Shown one piece after another: positions 1 through 7,893 of a stretch of DNA of 64,000 nt. Under the pieces are notes generated by a model, which saw nothing but the letters and a program-made list of their open reading frames with translations, searched no databases and was not told where the DNA came from. The stretch lies in the NCBI RefSeq assembly GCF_052076145.1, contig NZ_CP197246.1, positions 6,448,001 to 6,512,000 of the forward strand. The letters run 5' to 3'. Origin of the DNA: Kitasatospora sp052076145 (GTDB lineage: Bacteria > Actinomycetota > Actinomycetes > Streptomycetales > Streptomycetaceae). Position numbers and translations under genes: made by a program. How positions within the stretch are numbered: the stretch's first letter is position 1; every line of letters starts with the position of its first letter.

Positions 1-727
1 TCTTGCGGCGGGCCGGGGTGAGCTTGGAGAGGGGGTCGGCGGCGGCGGCGCGGATGCCGGGGAGGTCGCCGTATTCGCGGATGAGTTGGGTGGCGGTCTT
101 CTCGCCGATGCCCTTGACGCCGGGCAGGCCGTCGCTCGGGTCGCCGCGCAGGGCGGCCATGTCCGCGTACTCGGTGCCGGTGACGCCGTACTTCTCGCGC
201 AGGGCGGCCTCGTCGATGAGCTGCGCCATGCCGACACCCTTGAGGGGGTACAGCACCTGCACGCCGCGCGCGTCGTCGACCAGCTGGAAGAGGTCACGGT
301 CGCCGGTGATGATCTGCACCGGACCGGCTGCCCGGGTGGCCAGGGTGCCGATCACGTCGTCGGCCTCGTAGCCGGGCACGCCGACCCGGGCGATGCCGAG
401 GGCGTCGAGCACCTGCTCGATCACCGGGACCTGGGGGGCCAGGGTGTCCGGGATCTCCTCCTCGCCCTCGGTGGCCGCCTCGGCGACGCGGTGCGTCTTG
501 TAGGTGGGGATGAGGTCGACCCGCCACTGCGGGCGCCAGTCGGCGTCCATGCAGGCGACGAGCTGGTCGGGGCGGTGGTCATGGACCAGCCGGGTGATGA
601 AGTCGAGCAGCCCGCGCACGGCGTTCACCGGCTGCCCGTCGGGTGACTTCAGGGAGTCCGGCACACCGAAGTACGCCCGGAAGTAGAGGCTTGCGGAGTC
701 GAGAAGCATCAGTCGCGGTGCGGTCAC
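1..727 (-). CDS. 5'-3' exonuclease (DNA polymerase I N-terminal type), 3' part cut by window edge
   Basis: Stand-alone flap/5'-3' exonuclease of the FEN/PolI superfamily, acting on replication or repair intermediates in the cytoplasm. About 242 residues are visible. Acidic metal-binding motifs are present: DADW near residue 61, EADD near 120 and GDRD near 140. A helix-hairpin-helix stretch, GLPGVKGIGEKTA, lies near 205-217. The C-terminal end lies outside the window. I place the start at GTG 727, but ATG 709, six codons downstream, is equally possible. It lies 26 bp after the CDF gene on the same strand, so the two may be cotranscribed. Recognition rests on motif order; the absence of any polymerase domain cannot be checked because the gene is cut. 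Confidence 0.88.
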   Translation of the reverse strand, partial: MTAPRLMLLDSASLYFRAYFGVPDSLKSPDGQPVNAVRGLLDFITRLVHDHRPDQLVACMDADWRPQWRVDLIPTYKTHRVAEAATEGEEEIPDTLAPQVPVIEQVLDALGIARVGVPGYEADDVIGTLATRAAGPVQIITGDRDLFQLVDDARGVQVLYPLKGVGMAQLIDEAALREKYGVTGTEYADMAALRGDPSDGLPGVKGIGEKTATQLIREYGDLPGIRAAAADPLSKLTPARRK

Positions 728-753
728 GTCTCAGATCATGCCGCACCGCACTG

Positions 754-1812
754 TCAGTGCTCGTGCGGCCCGCTGCGGTGCACCGGGCCGTGCGAGTCGG
801 CGCAGTGCTCGCCGGCGAGTGCCGCTGCCGCCGGGGTGATCTGGAGCAGGCTCTGGTCCTCGTCCTCGCCGACGTGGTCGACCTGGAGGGTGGCGTGGGT
901 GATCCGGTAGTCGTCGCGCAGCTGCCGCTGGAGGCCGCGACGGACGGCATGGCAGTCGCCGCCGGGGGCGACCAGGATGTGCGCGGAGAGCGCGGGCTGG
1001 CCGGAGGTGATCTCCCAGATGTGCAGGTCGTGGATCTCGACCACCTCGGGCTCGGCGACCATCCGGTCGGCCACCGCGTCCGGGTCGATCCCGGCGGGCG
1101 CCGCCTCCAGGAAGATCCGCCCGGAGTCCCGGACGAGACCGATGCCGGCCCGCAGCATCAGCGCGACCACGATCAGCGAGGCGATGGCGTCCGCCCGCGC
1201 GAATCCGGTGGTCAGCATGACCAGGCCGGCGACGGCCGTCGCGACGAAGGCGTAGAGGTCGGTCAGCACGTGCTGGAAGGCGCCCTCGACGTTGAGCGAG
1301 GTGCGGTTGGCCTTCGACATGCACCAGGTCGCCCCGAGGTTGACCACGATCCCGACCAGTGCGGTCACCAGCACCAGCGAGCCCTGGACGTCCGGCGGCT
1401 CCAGCAGCCGGGTGACCGCCTCGTACCCGAGCCAGGCGGAGAGCACCAGCAGCGTGACGCCGTTGGCCTGCGCGGAGAGGATCTCGGCCCGCTTCAGCCC
1501 GTACGTGTAACCGCCCCGGGCCGGGCGGGCGGAGAGCCGCATGGCGATCAGCGCGAGCACGATCGACGCGGCGTCGGTGAGCATGTGCGCCGCGTCCGAG
1601 ATCAGCGCCAGCGACTGCGCGGCGAAGCCGACCACGACCTCGCCGGCCATGAAGACGACGATCAGGGTCAGCGCGCTGAGCAGCCAGCGGCGGTCCGCGT
1701 CGGCGGCCACGCCGTGCGAGTGCCCGCCGTGCCCGCCGCCGTGCCCACCGCCGTGGGAGTGCGCGTGATCGTGGTCATGGCCGTGCTGACGGCCGTGCTG
1801 GTGGTCGGACAT
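754..1812 (-). CDS. Cation diffusion facilitator (CDF) metal exporter
   Basis: A 352-residue inner-membrane CDF (CzcD/ZitB-like) protein that should exchange Zn2+ or Co2+ for protons. The first 34 residues are extremely His/Gly-rich, a typical cytoplasmic metal-sensing or buffering tail. Six membrane segments follow. The transport-site motifs HxxxD are intact in TM2 (H76-D80, HMLTD) and TM5 (H181-D185, HVLTD). A cytoplasmic ferredoxin-like domain (about 235-320) and a second short His-containing tail close the protein. An AAAGGA-like ribosome site precedes ATG 1812. It starts 19 bp after the amidotransferase gene, which suggests one transcript. The metal cannot be decided from sequence alone, although the HxxxD pair favours zinc or cobalt over iron or manganese. 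Confidence 0.93.
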   Translation of the reverse strand: MSDHQHGRQHGHDHDHAHSHGGGHGGGHGGHSHGVAADADRRWLLSALTLIVVFMAGEVVVGFAAQSLALISDAAHMLTDAASIVLALIAMRLSARPARGGYTYGLKRAEILSAQANGVTLLVLSAWLGYEAVTRLLEPPDVQGSLVLVTALVGIVVNLGATWCMSKANRTSLNVEGAFQHVLTDLYAFVATAVAGLVMLTTGFARADAIASLIVVALMLRAGIGLVRDSGRIFLEAAPAGIDPDAVADRMVAEPEVVEIHDLHIWEITSGQPALSAHILVAPGGDCHAVRRGLQRQLRDDYRITHATLQVDHVGEDEDQSLLQITPAAAALAGEHCADSHGPVHRSGPHEH

Positions 1813-1831
1813 CGCCGTCCTTTCCCGAACG

Positions 1832-2620
1832 TCAGGGGCTGGGGCTCAGCAGCCCCGCACCGGAAGTGAACCCCAGATCGGAGGAAGATCCAAAGGCTGC
1901 ACTGGTGACCGTTGTCGTTCCCGAAAGCCTCTCCCGGGCGGCCCGTACGAGGGCCCGCATCACTCGCAGGTCGGTGCCCTGCTCGGGGTGCCACTGCACG
2001 CCGAGGGTGAACCCGGAGCCGCTGACCGCCTCGATCGTGTCGTCCTCGGCCAGCGCGCAGACGGTCAGCCCGGCGCCGAGCCGCTCGACCGCCTGGTGGT
2101 GGTAGGTCGGCACCGTCACCGACTCCTCCGGCAGCAGCTCGGCCAGCAGGGTGCCCGGCAGCGGCCGGACGGGGTGCCGACCGTAGCCGTCGGAGCTGCC
2201 CAGGTGCGGCCCGGCCTCGGGCAGGTGCTGCACCAGCGAGCCGCCGCAGACCACGTTCAGCAGCTGCATGCCCCGGCAGATCCCGAGCAGCGGCAGCCCG
2301 GCGGCCAGCGCGGAGCGCAGCAGGGCGGCCTCCCAGAGGTCCCGCTCGGGCGCGTTCGCCACCGTCTTCGGGTGCGGCCGGGCGCCGTACAGGGCGGGGT
2401 TCACGTCGGGGCCGCCCGCGATCACCAGCCCGTCGAGCCGGGCCACCGCCTCGGGCGCGTACGCGGGTGCGTCCGGCGGCAGCATGAAGGCGACTCCGCC
2501 TGCGTCCTGCACCTGCCGGGGGTAGCGCTCGTGCAGCAGGACGGCGCGCTGCGCCGACCGGTGGTCCCACACCGCTTGGGTGAGGTGGGTGCTGATGCCG
2601 ATCACGGGCCTGGTCGTCAT
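1832..2620 (-). CDS. Class I glutamine amidotransferase-like hydrolase (peptidase C26, gamma-glutamyl-GABA hydrolase type)
   Basis: A 262-residue single-domain amidohydrolase of the PuuD/C26 family, which releases glutamate from gamma-glutamyl amides such as gamma-glutamyl-GABA in polyamine breakdown. The nucleophile elbow GICRGMQLLN places Cys115, and the His-Glu pair is in GVQWHPEQ (H211, E213). ATG 2620 (MTTRPVIGIS) was chosen because the family begins directly with this strand; an in-frame ATG 25 codons upstream adds an unrelated tail. It is first in a minus-strand set with the CDF and exonuclease genes and is divergent from the SDR gene. The substrate is inferred; no glutamine synthetase-like ligase or aldehyde dehydrogenase lies nearby to confirm polyamine catabolism. 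Confidence 0.88.
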   Translation of the reverse strand: MTTRPVIGISTHLTQAVWDHRSAQRAVLLHERYPRQVQDAGGVAFMLPPDAPAYAPEAVARLDGLVIAGGPDVNPALYGARPHPKTVANAPERDLWEAALLRSALAAGLPLLGICRGMQLLNVVCGGSLVQHLPEAGPHLGSSDGYGRHPVRPLPGTLLAELLPEESVTVPTYHHQAVERLGAGLTVCALAEDDTIEAVSGSGFTLGVQWHPEQGTDLRVMRALVRAARERLSGTTTVTSAAFGSSSDLGFTSGAGLLSPSP

Positions 2621-2751
2621 GCCCGGATTCTCCACCGCCGCCGAGCCGGTCGCCGTCAATGTCAGCCGATTGCGAATGTCCGCGCGTCTCTCCACCAGGT
2701 CGGCGGCCGCTCGCGTACGGTCGGCCGCAGACGAGACCCGAGGGAGAGCTC

Positions 2752-3309
2752 ATGACCGAGACCGCGCGGCGCCTCACCGGCCGGGTGGCGGTGGTCACCG
2801 GTGCGGGCAGCGGCCTCGGTGCGGCGGTGGCGAAGCGGCTCGCGGCCGAGGGTGCGAAGGTGGTCTGCGCCGACCCGGACGAGCCCGCCGGTCGGGCTAT
2901 CGCCCGTGCGGTGAAAGGTCTGTTCGTGCACGCCGACCTGGCCGACGCCGACATGGTCGAGGCGCTCTACGACGAAGCGTACGAGACCTGCGGCGGCGTC
3001 GACATCGCCTTCCACGTCTCGGCGGCCGAGGTCTGCTGCCGCTTCGCGCTGGCGTACATGCGTCGCCACGGTCGCGGCTCGATCATCAATCTCTCCGGCG
3101 CGGAGCCTGGGACCGGCGCCCTCTCCGTTTCACTCGCGCGGCAGTACGCGCGGGAGGGCATCCGGGTGAACACGCTCCGGGCCGGTGGGCCGGACGAGCT
3201 CGCTGCGGCGGCCGTCGCCCTGCTGGCGGGCGACGACTCGGCACTGCTCACGGCGAGTGAGTTCGTGGCCGACGAGGAGCTCGGGAAGATCACCGCCGCA
3301 GCGCTCTGA
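2752..3309 (+). CDS. Short-chain dehydrogenase/reductase-like protein without catalytic Tyr/Lys
   Basis: A 185-residue Rossmann protein with a good NAD(P)-binding glycine motif (TGAGSGLG, about 14-21) and the strand IINLSG that normally carries the catalytic Ser. Ordinary SDRs are about 250 residues. Here the segment that should hold YxxxK is missing: the chain goes from GTGALSV directly into SLARQYAREGIRVNTL, which is normally downstream of that motif. Classical hydride-transfer catalysis is therefore unlikely; a binding or regulatory role, or a decaying gene, are alternatives. ATG 2752 has a GGGAGAG ribosome site. The reading frame is intact and codon use is normal. Divergent from the amidotransferase gene. 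Confidence 0.8.
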   Translation: MTETARRLTGRVAVVTGAGSGLGAAVAKRLAAEGAKVVCADPDEPAGRAIARAVKGLFVHADLADADMVEALYDEAYETCGGVDIAFHVSAAEVCCRFALAYMRRHGRGSIINLSGAEPGTGALSVSLARQYAREGIRVNTLRAGGPDELAAAAVALLAGDDSALLTASEFVADEELGKITAAAL

Positions 3310-3409
3310 CCTGCGGATGGAGGGTTCTCACCGGAATCTCATCCGAAAAAGCGCGAATAGGCGGGTGTACTGATATCGCGCTTATCCAAATGCGTTTAGA
3401 TTCTCTGGC

Positions 3410-4480
3410 GTGAGCGAGCAGATTCCCGCCGGGTGGTACCCGGACCCCCAGGACACCGTCAGCACCCCCCGCCCCGAGCGCTGGTGGGACGGACACGGCT
3501 GGACGGCCACCACCAGGCCCGGCCCGAGCGCCGCTCTGGAGGGCGAGGTGATCGACAGCGGCGGCCAGACCGTCCGCTACCCCGAGCCGCCCGAGCTCTC
3601 GGCCTTCCCCGCCGACGCCGTGCCCGAGCCCAAGCGGCGCAAGGTCTCCCGCCCGGTGATCGTCGCCGCGACCATCGCGGCGCTGGCCGGTCTGGTCGTC
3701 GGCTCCGGCATCACCTACCTGGCGATGGACGGCCGGTCGACGGCCCAGGCCGCACCCCGGTCGGCCAAGCAGCACCTCGGCGGCAACGGCAACGGCAACG
3801 GCAACGACAGCTTCCCCGGCTTCGGCGGTGGCGGTTCGGGCAGCTCTGGCGGCTCGGGCGGTGGCTCCGGTGGCTCCGGCGGCTCCGGCGGTTCCAACGG
3901 CTTCGGCGGCGGCAGCGGAAGCGGCAAGGGCGGTGGTGGCGGCACCGGCAAGGGTGGTGGTGGCGGTGCCACCACCGGGGACGCCGTCGACGCGATCAAC
4001 GGCATCAGCATCCCGATCCCCTCGGGCTGGACGGGCGGCACCACGGCCACCGGCCTCGCCGCGCTGAGCGTCGGCAGCTACACCTGCCCGGGTGTCGGCT
4101 CCGGCGAGTGCTCCCTCGGTGGCGTGACCACCGGCGCGCTCAAGGGCACCGACGCCAAGCAGGCGGCCCTGGCGGACATCGAGGCCGCTGCCAAGGACTC
4201 GTACGGCGCGATCAAGTCGCACGACGAGCTCAAGTCGGAGGCCGTGAAGGTCGACGGCCGCGACGGCTACCTGGTCCGCTGGAAGGTCGCCGCCCCGCAG
4301 GGCAACGACGGCTACGTCCAGACCGTGGTCTTCCCGAACGCGGGCAGCACCGCGCTGATCACCGTTCACCTCGGCTTCGACATCGCCCCCAAGGCGCCTT
4401 CCGTCGACCAGATGGACAGCATCGTCAAGAGCATCACCGACTTCACCGGCGCCTCGCCGGACGGCACCACCAAGACCTGA
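3410..4480 (+). CDS. DUF2510 membrane-anchored protein with glycine-rich stalk
   Basis: A 356-residue protein. Residues 5-36 form a DUF2510 module (PAGWYPDP ... RWWDGHGWT), common at the cytoplasmic side of actinobacterial membrane proteins. One membrane segment follows at about 82-104. A Gly/Ser/Asn-rich low-complexity stalk (about 122-190) comes next, then a folded extracellular domain (about 190-356) of unknown function. The GTG start at 3410 has no Shine-Dalgarno sequence, but a TAGATT -10-like hexamer lies at 3397-3402, 7 nt upstream, so the mRNA is probably leaderless. The gene faces a small conserved gene across a strong terminator. Topology is inferred; the biochemical role is unknown. 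Confidence 0.85.
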   Translation: MSEQIPAGWYPDPQDTVSTPRPERWWDGHGWTATTRPGPSAALEGEVIDSGGQTVRYPEPPELSAFPADAVPEPKRRKVSRPVIVAATIAALAGLVVGSGITYLAMDGRSTAQAAPRSAKQHLGGNGNGNGNDSFPGFGGGGSGSSGGSGGGSGGSGGSGGSNGFGGGSGSGKGGGGGTGKGGGGGATTGDAVDAINGISIPIPSGWTGGTTATGLAALSVGSYTCPGVGSGECSLGGVTTGALKGTDAKQAALADIEAAAKDSYGAIKSHDELKSEAVKVDGRDGYLVRWKVAAPQGNDGYVQTVVFPNAGSTALITVHLGFDIAPKAPSVDQMDSIVKSITDFTGASPDGTTKT

Positions 4481-4487
4481 CGGCCGA

Positions 4488-4527
4488 CCACAGGGGGCGC
4501 GGGGCAGCAGCCCCGCGCCCCCTGTGG
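4488..4527. terminator. Strong bidirectional hairpin terminator
   Basis: Arms of 18 bp (4488-4505 and 4510-4527) pair perfectly around an AGCA loop. The hairpin sits between two convergent genes. It lacks a long T-run, as is usual for actinobacterial terminators. Confidence 0.8.
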
Positions 4528-4543
4528 CGTACCGCGTCGGCTC

Positions 4544-4930
4544 TCAGAGCCGCAGGTTGCCGATGCTCCCGGCCTGGATCGCCGGGCCGTGGAACGTCCC
4601 GCCGTTGATGATGTTGTGCACGCCGGCCTCGGCGCGCGCAGTCGGCTCGAACTCCGCCAGCAGCTCCCGCAGCACCGGGACCATGGCGTCATCGGCCGCC
4701 AGGGCCCGCCGCAGCCGGGGCGCCCACTCCGCGACCAGCTCGTCCGGGGCGTCGCCGGCGAGCCGGACCTCCTCCAGCTCCGCCTCGACGTCCGCCGCGC
4801 GGCTCCGCCCGAAGAGCGCGGCGAACCGCCCCCGCGCCTGTGTCCACACCTCCGTCGCCATCAGCCCGACCATCGTCGTGGCTCCCGACGTCGCCAGTGT
4901 CACCAGCTCCGCGTCCATCCGTACCCCCAC
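4544..4930 (-). CDS. Small conserved actinobacterial protein with glycine-rich GP-QAG tail
   Basis: A 128-residue protein. The N-terminal 100 residues are predicted helical and acidic (AELVTLATSGATTMVGLMAT, then an E/A-rich segment). The tail reads NIINGGTFHGPAIQAGSIGN. This 'GG-F-GP-xxQAGxI' signature resembles short tails seen in many streptomycete proteins linked to signalling or conflict-type ATPase modules; that link is from memory. The hydrophobic stretch near residues 8-25 is too short to call a membrane segment. No partner ATPase or protease is adjacent: the neighbours are a DUF2510 gene (convergent) and a PLP enzyme gene upstream on the same strand. Function unknown. Confidence 0.75.
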   Translation of the reverse strand: MGVRMDAELVTLATSGATTMVGLMATEVWTQARGRFAALFGRSRAADVEAELEEVRLAGDAPDELVAEWAPRLRRALAADDAMVPVLRELLAEFEPTARAEAGVHNIINGGTFHGPAIQAGSIGNLRL

Positions 4931-4981
4931 CTGTCTCGACGTCCCGTCAGACTAGGCCAGCGCCGACGGCGTTGTCAGTTG

Positions 4982-6181
4982 TCAGAGGAACGTCTTCCCC
5001 TCGCCCCGGTAGGTCGGGACGGTCTCCACCACCTGGTCGCCGTCGATCAGGTGCAGCTCGGCGAAGCGCTCGCACAGCTCGCCCGCCTTGGCGTGCCGGA
5101 ACCAGACCCGGTCACCGATCAGCAGGTCGTCGGCGGCGGAGCCGAGCAGCGGGGTCTGCACCTCGCCGGCCCCCTCCTGCGGGTCGTAGCGCAGGCCCTC
5201 CGGCAGGTACGGGACGGGGGAGCGGTCCGCCCCGGCGGCGCCGGAGGCCGGGTAGCCGCCGCCGAGCACCGTCACCACGCCGACGCCGGGCCGCCGCACC
5301 ACGGGCTGGGCGAACAGCGCCGCCGGACGCCCCTGGAACGAGCGGTAGTTGTCGAACAGCCGGGGCACGTACAGCCCGGACCCGGCCGCGACCTCCGTCA
5401 CCGCCCGCTCCGCGACGGTGCTCTCCACGCTGCCGGTGCCGCCGCCGTTGACGAACTCCAGCTCCGCGACCTGCCTCAGCCGCCGCACCACGGCGGCCCG
5501 CCGCTCGGCCAGCTCCGTCCGGGCCTTGGCCTGCATCAGCTGGATCATCCGCGACCGCACCGGCCGCCCGGCCAGGCTGTCCCCGACCCCGGCGACATGC
5601 CCCTCGTACGCCATCAACCCGACCACCCGGAAGCCCGGACGGCGCTGGACGAGCTCCGCGAGGGCGCCGAGCGCCTCGGGCGTGCGCAGCGGGGAGCGGC
5701 GCGCACCGACGCGCACCCGCCCCCCGAAGAGGTGAAGCGCGGTGTCCAGCTCCAGGCAGACCCGGATCTCCTCGCTGCCCTCGCGGGCCGCGTCGATCAG
5801 CCGGAGCTGCTCCGGGTCGTCGACCAGCACGGTGACGCTCGCGGCCAGCTTCGGATCGGCCGTCAGCTCGGCGAAGCCGGCCCGGTCGGCGGAGGGGTAG
5901 GCGAGCAGGACGTCGGTGAAGCCCTCGCGGGCCAGCCAGATCGACTCGGCGAGGGTGAAACTCATGATCCCGGCGAAGCCGTCCATCGCCAACGCCCGCT
6001 CCAGCAGGGCCCGGCAGCGCACCGACTTGCTCGCGACCCGGACGGGCTTGCCCGCCGCCCGGCGGACGAGATCGGCCGCGTTGGCGTCGAAGGCCGCCAG
6101 GTCGACGATCGCCAGCGGCGCGTCGAGGTGCGCGGTGGCCCGGTCGTACCGGGCCCGGTCGGAGGCTGTCGGGTTCGCCAT
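4982..6181 (-). CDS. PLP-dependent alanine-racemase-fold enzyme (amino acid deaminase/aldolase type)
   Basis: A 399-residue fold-type III PLP enzyme related to D-threonine aldolase and D-serine dehydratase. The PLP lysine should be K52 in RVASKSVRC. The barrel continues with VCLELDTALHLFG and LMAYEGHVAG. A C-terminal beta domain contains the His/Asp segment WFRHAKAGELCERF. ATG 6181 was preferred over an in-frame ATG 24 codons upstream because that extension is not conserved-looking. The gene is divergent from the SseB-like gene, an arrangement I recall as frequent in Streptomyces. Reaction and substrate (D-amino acid deamination or retro-aldol cleavage) cannot be resolved here. Confidence 0.85.
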   Translation of the reverse strand: MANPTASDRARYDRATAHLDAPLAIVDLAAFDANAADLVRRAAGKPVRVASKSVRCRALLERALAMDGFAGIMSFTLAESIWLAREGFTDVLLAYPSADRAGFAELTADPKLAASVTVLVDDPEQLRLIDAAREGSEEIRVCLELDTALHLFGGRVRVGARRSPLRTPEALGALAELVQRRPGFRVVGLMAYEGHVAGVGDSLAGRPVRSRMIQLMQAKARTELAERRAAVVRRLRQVAELEFVNGGGTGSVESTVAERAVTEVAAGSGLYVPRLFDNYRSFQGRPAALFAQPVVRRPGVGVVTVLGGGYPASGAAGADRSPVPYLPEGLRYDPQEGAGEVQTPLLGSAADDLLIGDRVWFRHAKAGELCERFAELHLIDGDQVVETVPTYRGEGKTFL

Positions 6182-6264
6182 GCGCGCAGACTGCCACACG
6201 GCCGCTACCCGTGGGTAGGGGTCGACGGCGTTCCGCTCTCCGGCCGGTGGCATAGGCTCGCCGG

Positions 6265-6966
6265 GTGGACCGCAAGAACATCCCGAACCCAGGTTTCGCC
6301 GACGACGACGGCACCGCCGACCCCCGGCTCACCCGGGCCCTCGCGGCCTGGGCGGCCGACCGCTCCGCCGAGCCCGAGCTGCTCGCGGCGCTGACGCCCA
6401 GTCGGCTGATGGTCCCGATCGTGGCCCTGCTCGGCGAGGTCGAGATCGACAGCAACGGGCTGAAGCACGAGAAGACCAGCGACATGGCCGTCCCGGTGAT
6501 CGAGGCCCCCGACGGCCGCCGCGCCCTCCCGGCCTTCACCTCGCTGGAGACCATGACCCGCTGGCGAGCGGACGCCCGCCCGGCCCCGGTCGCTGCCCCG
6601 CAGGCCGTACTCGCCGCCTACGCCGAGCAGGCCGGCTCCCTGCTGGTCGACCCGGCGGGCCCGGTCACGTACGAGCTGACCGGCGCCCGGATGCGGGCCG
6701 TGGCGGAGAACCGCCCCTACCTCCCGCCGCTGGAGGACCCGGAGGTGCAGGCCGCCGTGCAGGCACTGGTGGCCGCCGAGCCCGCCGTGCTCCGCGCCGA
6801 GCTGCGCCCGGGGACGGAGACCGACGCCGTCCTGGCCATCGCGACCGACCTCCCCGAGGCCGCCGTCCGCGAACTCGCCGGCCGCCTGGCCGCCGCCCTC
6901 GCGACCGACCCGATCCTCCGCGTCAGGCTGACCAGGGGTCTCGACCTCGCGCTACTGGCGAGCTGA
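6265..6966 (+). CDS. SseB-family protein
   Basis: A 233-residue cytoplasmic protein with the SseB N-terminal domain (about 20-130; motif LMVPIVALLGE ... KTSDMAVPVIEAPDGRRALPAFTSL) and a C-terminal domain (about 150-230). Family members are poorly characterised in actinobacteria, and the Salmonella type III secretion SseB is a different protein despite the name. The GTG start lacks a ribosome site. A TAGGCT -10-like hexamer at 6253-6258 lies 6 nt upstream, predicting a leaderless transcript. It is divergent from the PLP enzyme gene. Confidence 0.85.
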   Translation: MDRKNIPNPGFADDDGTADPRLTRALAAWAADRSAEPELLAALTPSRLMVPIVALLGEVEIDSNGLKHEKTSDMAVPVIEAPDGRRALPAFTSLETMTRWRADARPAPVAAPQAVLAAYAEQAGSLLVDPAGPVTYELTGARMRAVAENRPYLPPLEDPEVQAAVQALVAAEPAVLRAELRPGTETDAVLAIATDLPEAAVRELAGRLAAALATDPILRVRLTRGLDLALLAS

Positions 6967-6968
6967 CG

Positions 6969-7050
6969 CACAGGGGCGCGGGGAACTGCGCGAATCCGGA
7001 AGGCGACAAGTCGCAGCCTCCCGCTTCGTGCCGTTCCCCGCACCCCTGTG
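6969..7050. terminator. Long intergenic hairpin (repeat-like terminator)
   Basis: Outer arms 6969-6986 and 7033-7050 pair at 17 of 18 positions around a 46-nt internal segment. The left arm CAGGGGCGCGGGGAACTGCG is, from memory, a widespread streptomycete intergenic palindrome. It separates the convergent SseB-like and DUF1844 genes and probably stops transcription in both directions. Confidence 0.65.
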
Positions 7051-7082
7051 TCCGTGTGTGGCGGGTCCGCGCGTGGCGGGCC

Positions 7083-7454
7083 TCAGCTGTAGACGGGCCC
7101 GGTGAACTTCTCGCCCGGCCCGGCGCCGACCGCGTCCGGCACGAGCGAGGCCTCGCGGAAGGCCAGCTGCAGCGACTTCAGGCCGTCCCGCAGCGGGGCG
7201 GCGTGGAAGTTGCTGATCTCGGGGGCCCCGGCGGTGACCAGCCCGGCGAGGGCGGTGATCAGCTTGCGGGCCTCGTCGAGGTCCTTGTCGGCCTCGCCGC
7301 CCTCGGCGAGACCGCACTTGACGGCCGCGGCGCTCATCAGGTGCACGGCGACGGTGGTGATCACCTCGACGGCCGGGACCTCCGCGATGTCACGGGTGAA
7401 GTCGTCGAAGCCGAGCTCGGCGTCGTCGTTGTGGTCGGTGGGCTGGGTGCTCAA
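7083..7454 (-). CDS. DUF1844 protein
   Basis: A 123-residue acidic cytoplasmic protein with a complete DUF1844 domain (about 14-95: DDFTRDIAEVPAVEVITTVA, then a conserved AVKCGL). It is regularly found beside infC in Streptomyces. The start is TTG at 7454, preceded by a GGAG ribosome site 8-9 nt upstream. No ATG or GTG gives a better N-terminus. It is divergent from the infC leader. Function unknown. Confidence 0.85.
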   Translation of the reverse strand: MSTQPTDHNDDAELGFDDFTRDIAEVPAVEVITTVAVHLMSAAAVKCGLAEGGEADKDLDEARKLITALAGLVTAGAPEISNFHAAPLRDGLKSLQLAFREASLVPDAVGAGPGEKFTGPVYS

Positions 7455-7600
7455 GATGGCTCACTCCGTCGTGCCGGCGTACGTACACCGTTGAGCGTAC
7501 AAGCCCGCATTTTCCATACCGGCATCGGTAGCGTAAGCTCCAAGACTGACCGGCCAGGGGCTCGACAAGAGCGCCCGGCCAGCAAGTGGAGGCTCCACTC

Positions 7601-7756
7601 ATGGAGGCCCGAGAGGGCAACCGCGAAAGTCTCCCACCCGATCGTCCCCAGGGTCGACGGGTCTCCGGTCCGCGAGAGCAGCCCAGGCTGCCGATCGCCA
7701 GCAGCGCCCCTCACCGGGCGCCGCCCCCGGTTGTGTGGAGCCCCGCTTGCAAATGA
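7601..7756 (+). CDS. 51-codon leader ORF overlapping the infC attenuator
   Basis: ATG 7601 has an excellent ribosome site (GGAGG, 8-nt spacer). The frame encodes 51 Arg/Pro-rich residues (MEAREGNRESLPPDRPQGRR ... PACK). It ends with TGA at 7754-7756, inside the loop and first base of the right arm of the terminator hairpin. A ribosome reaching the stop would cover the left arm and prevent termination. The peptide itself shows no domain or signal. Whether it is translated is unproven: the same bases may mainly form RNA structure, and the peptide composition is simply that of GC-rich DNA. Confidence 0.4.
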   Translation: MEAREGNRESLPPDRPQGRRVSGPREQPRLPIASSAPHRAPPPVVWSPACK

Positions 7757-7769
7757 GCGGGGCTTTTTT
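7740..7769 (+). terminator. Intrinsic terminator/attenuator upstream of infC
   Basis: GCCCCGCT (7740-7747) pairs with AGCGGGGC (7756-7763) around an 8-nt loop and is followed directly by six T residues (7764-7769). It is the most canonical rho-independent terminator in the window. It lies 125 nt before the infC start codon on the same strand, so it must be conditional. Confidence 0.85.
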
Positions 7770-7893
7770 CGTGTCGCGGTGCAAGGCGCCAAACGCGGCA
7801 GCGCAGCACGAATGAAGCCCCGCCCAGTGGTCGAGTCCACTACCCACGGTCGTCCGACGGCCGTGGCGCAGAAGGTGCAACCTAGGAGGCCCC

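Larger units (their letters stand above)
7585..7769 (+). promoter_or_regulatory. infC-rpmI-rplT leader region
   Basis: The 440-nt stretch between the DUF1844 gene and infC holds an RNA leader. A small hairpin (AGTGG 7585-7589 with CCACT 7595-7599) places the ribosome site GGAGG in its loop and stem. A 51-codon frame starts at ATG 7601. A terminator hairpin follows at 7740-7769. The region between is GC-rich and could form further structure. I read it as an attenuator controlling the three translation genes downstream; the sensed signal (L20, IF3 or leader translation) is unknown. No convincing sigma promoter could be fixed in 7460-7560. Confidence 0.6.

Noticed and set aside
3715..4050. Proline-rich minus-strand frame
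   Set aside because: It is the reverse reading of the glycine-rich stalk of the DUF2510 protein.
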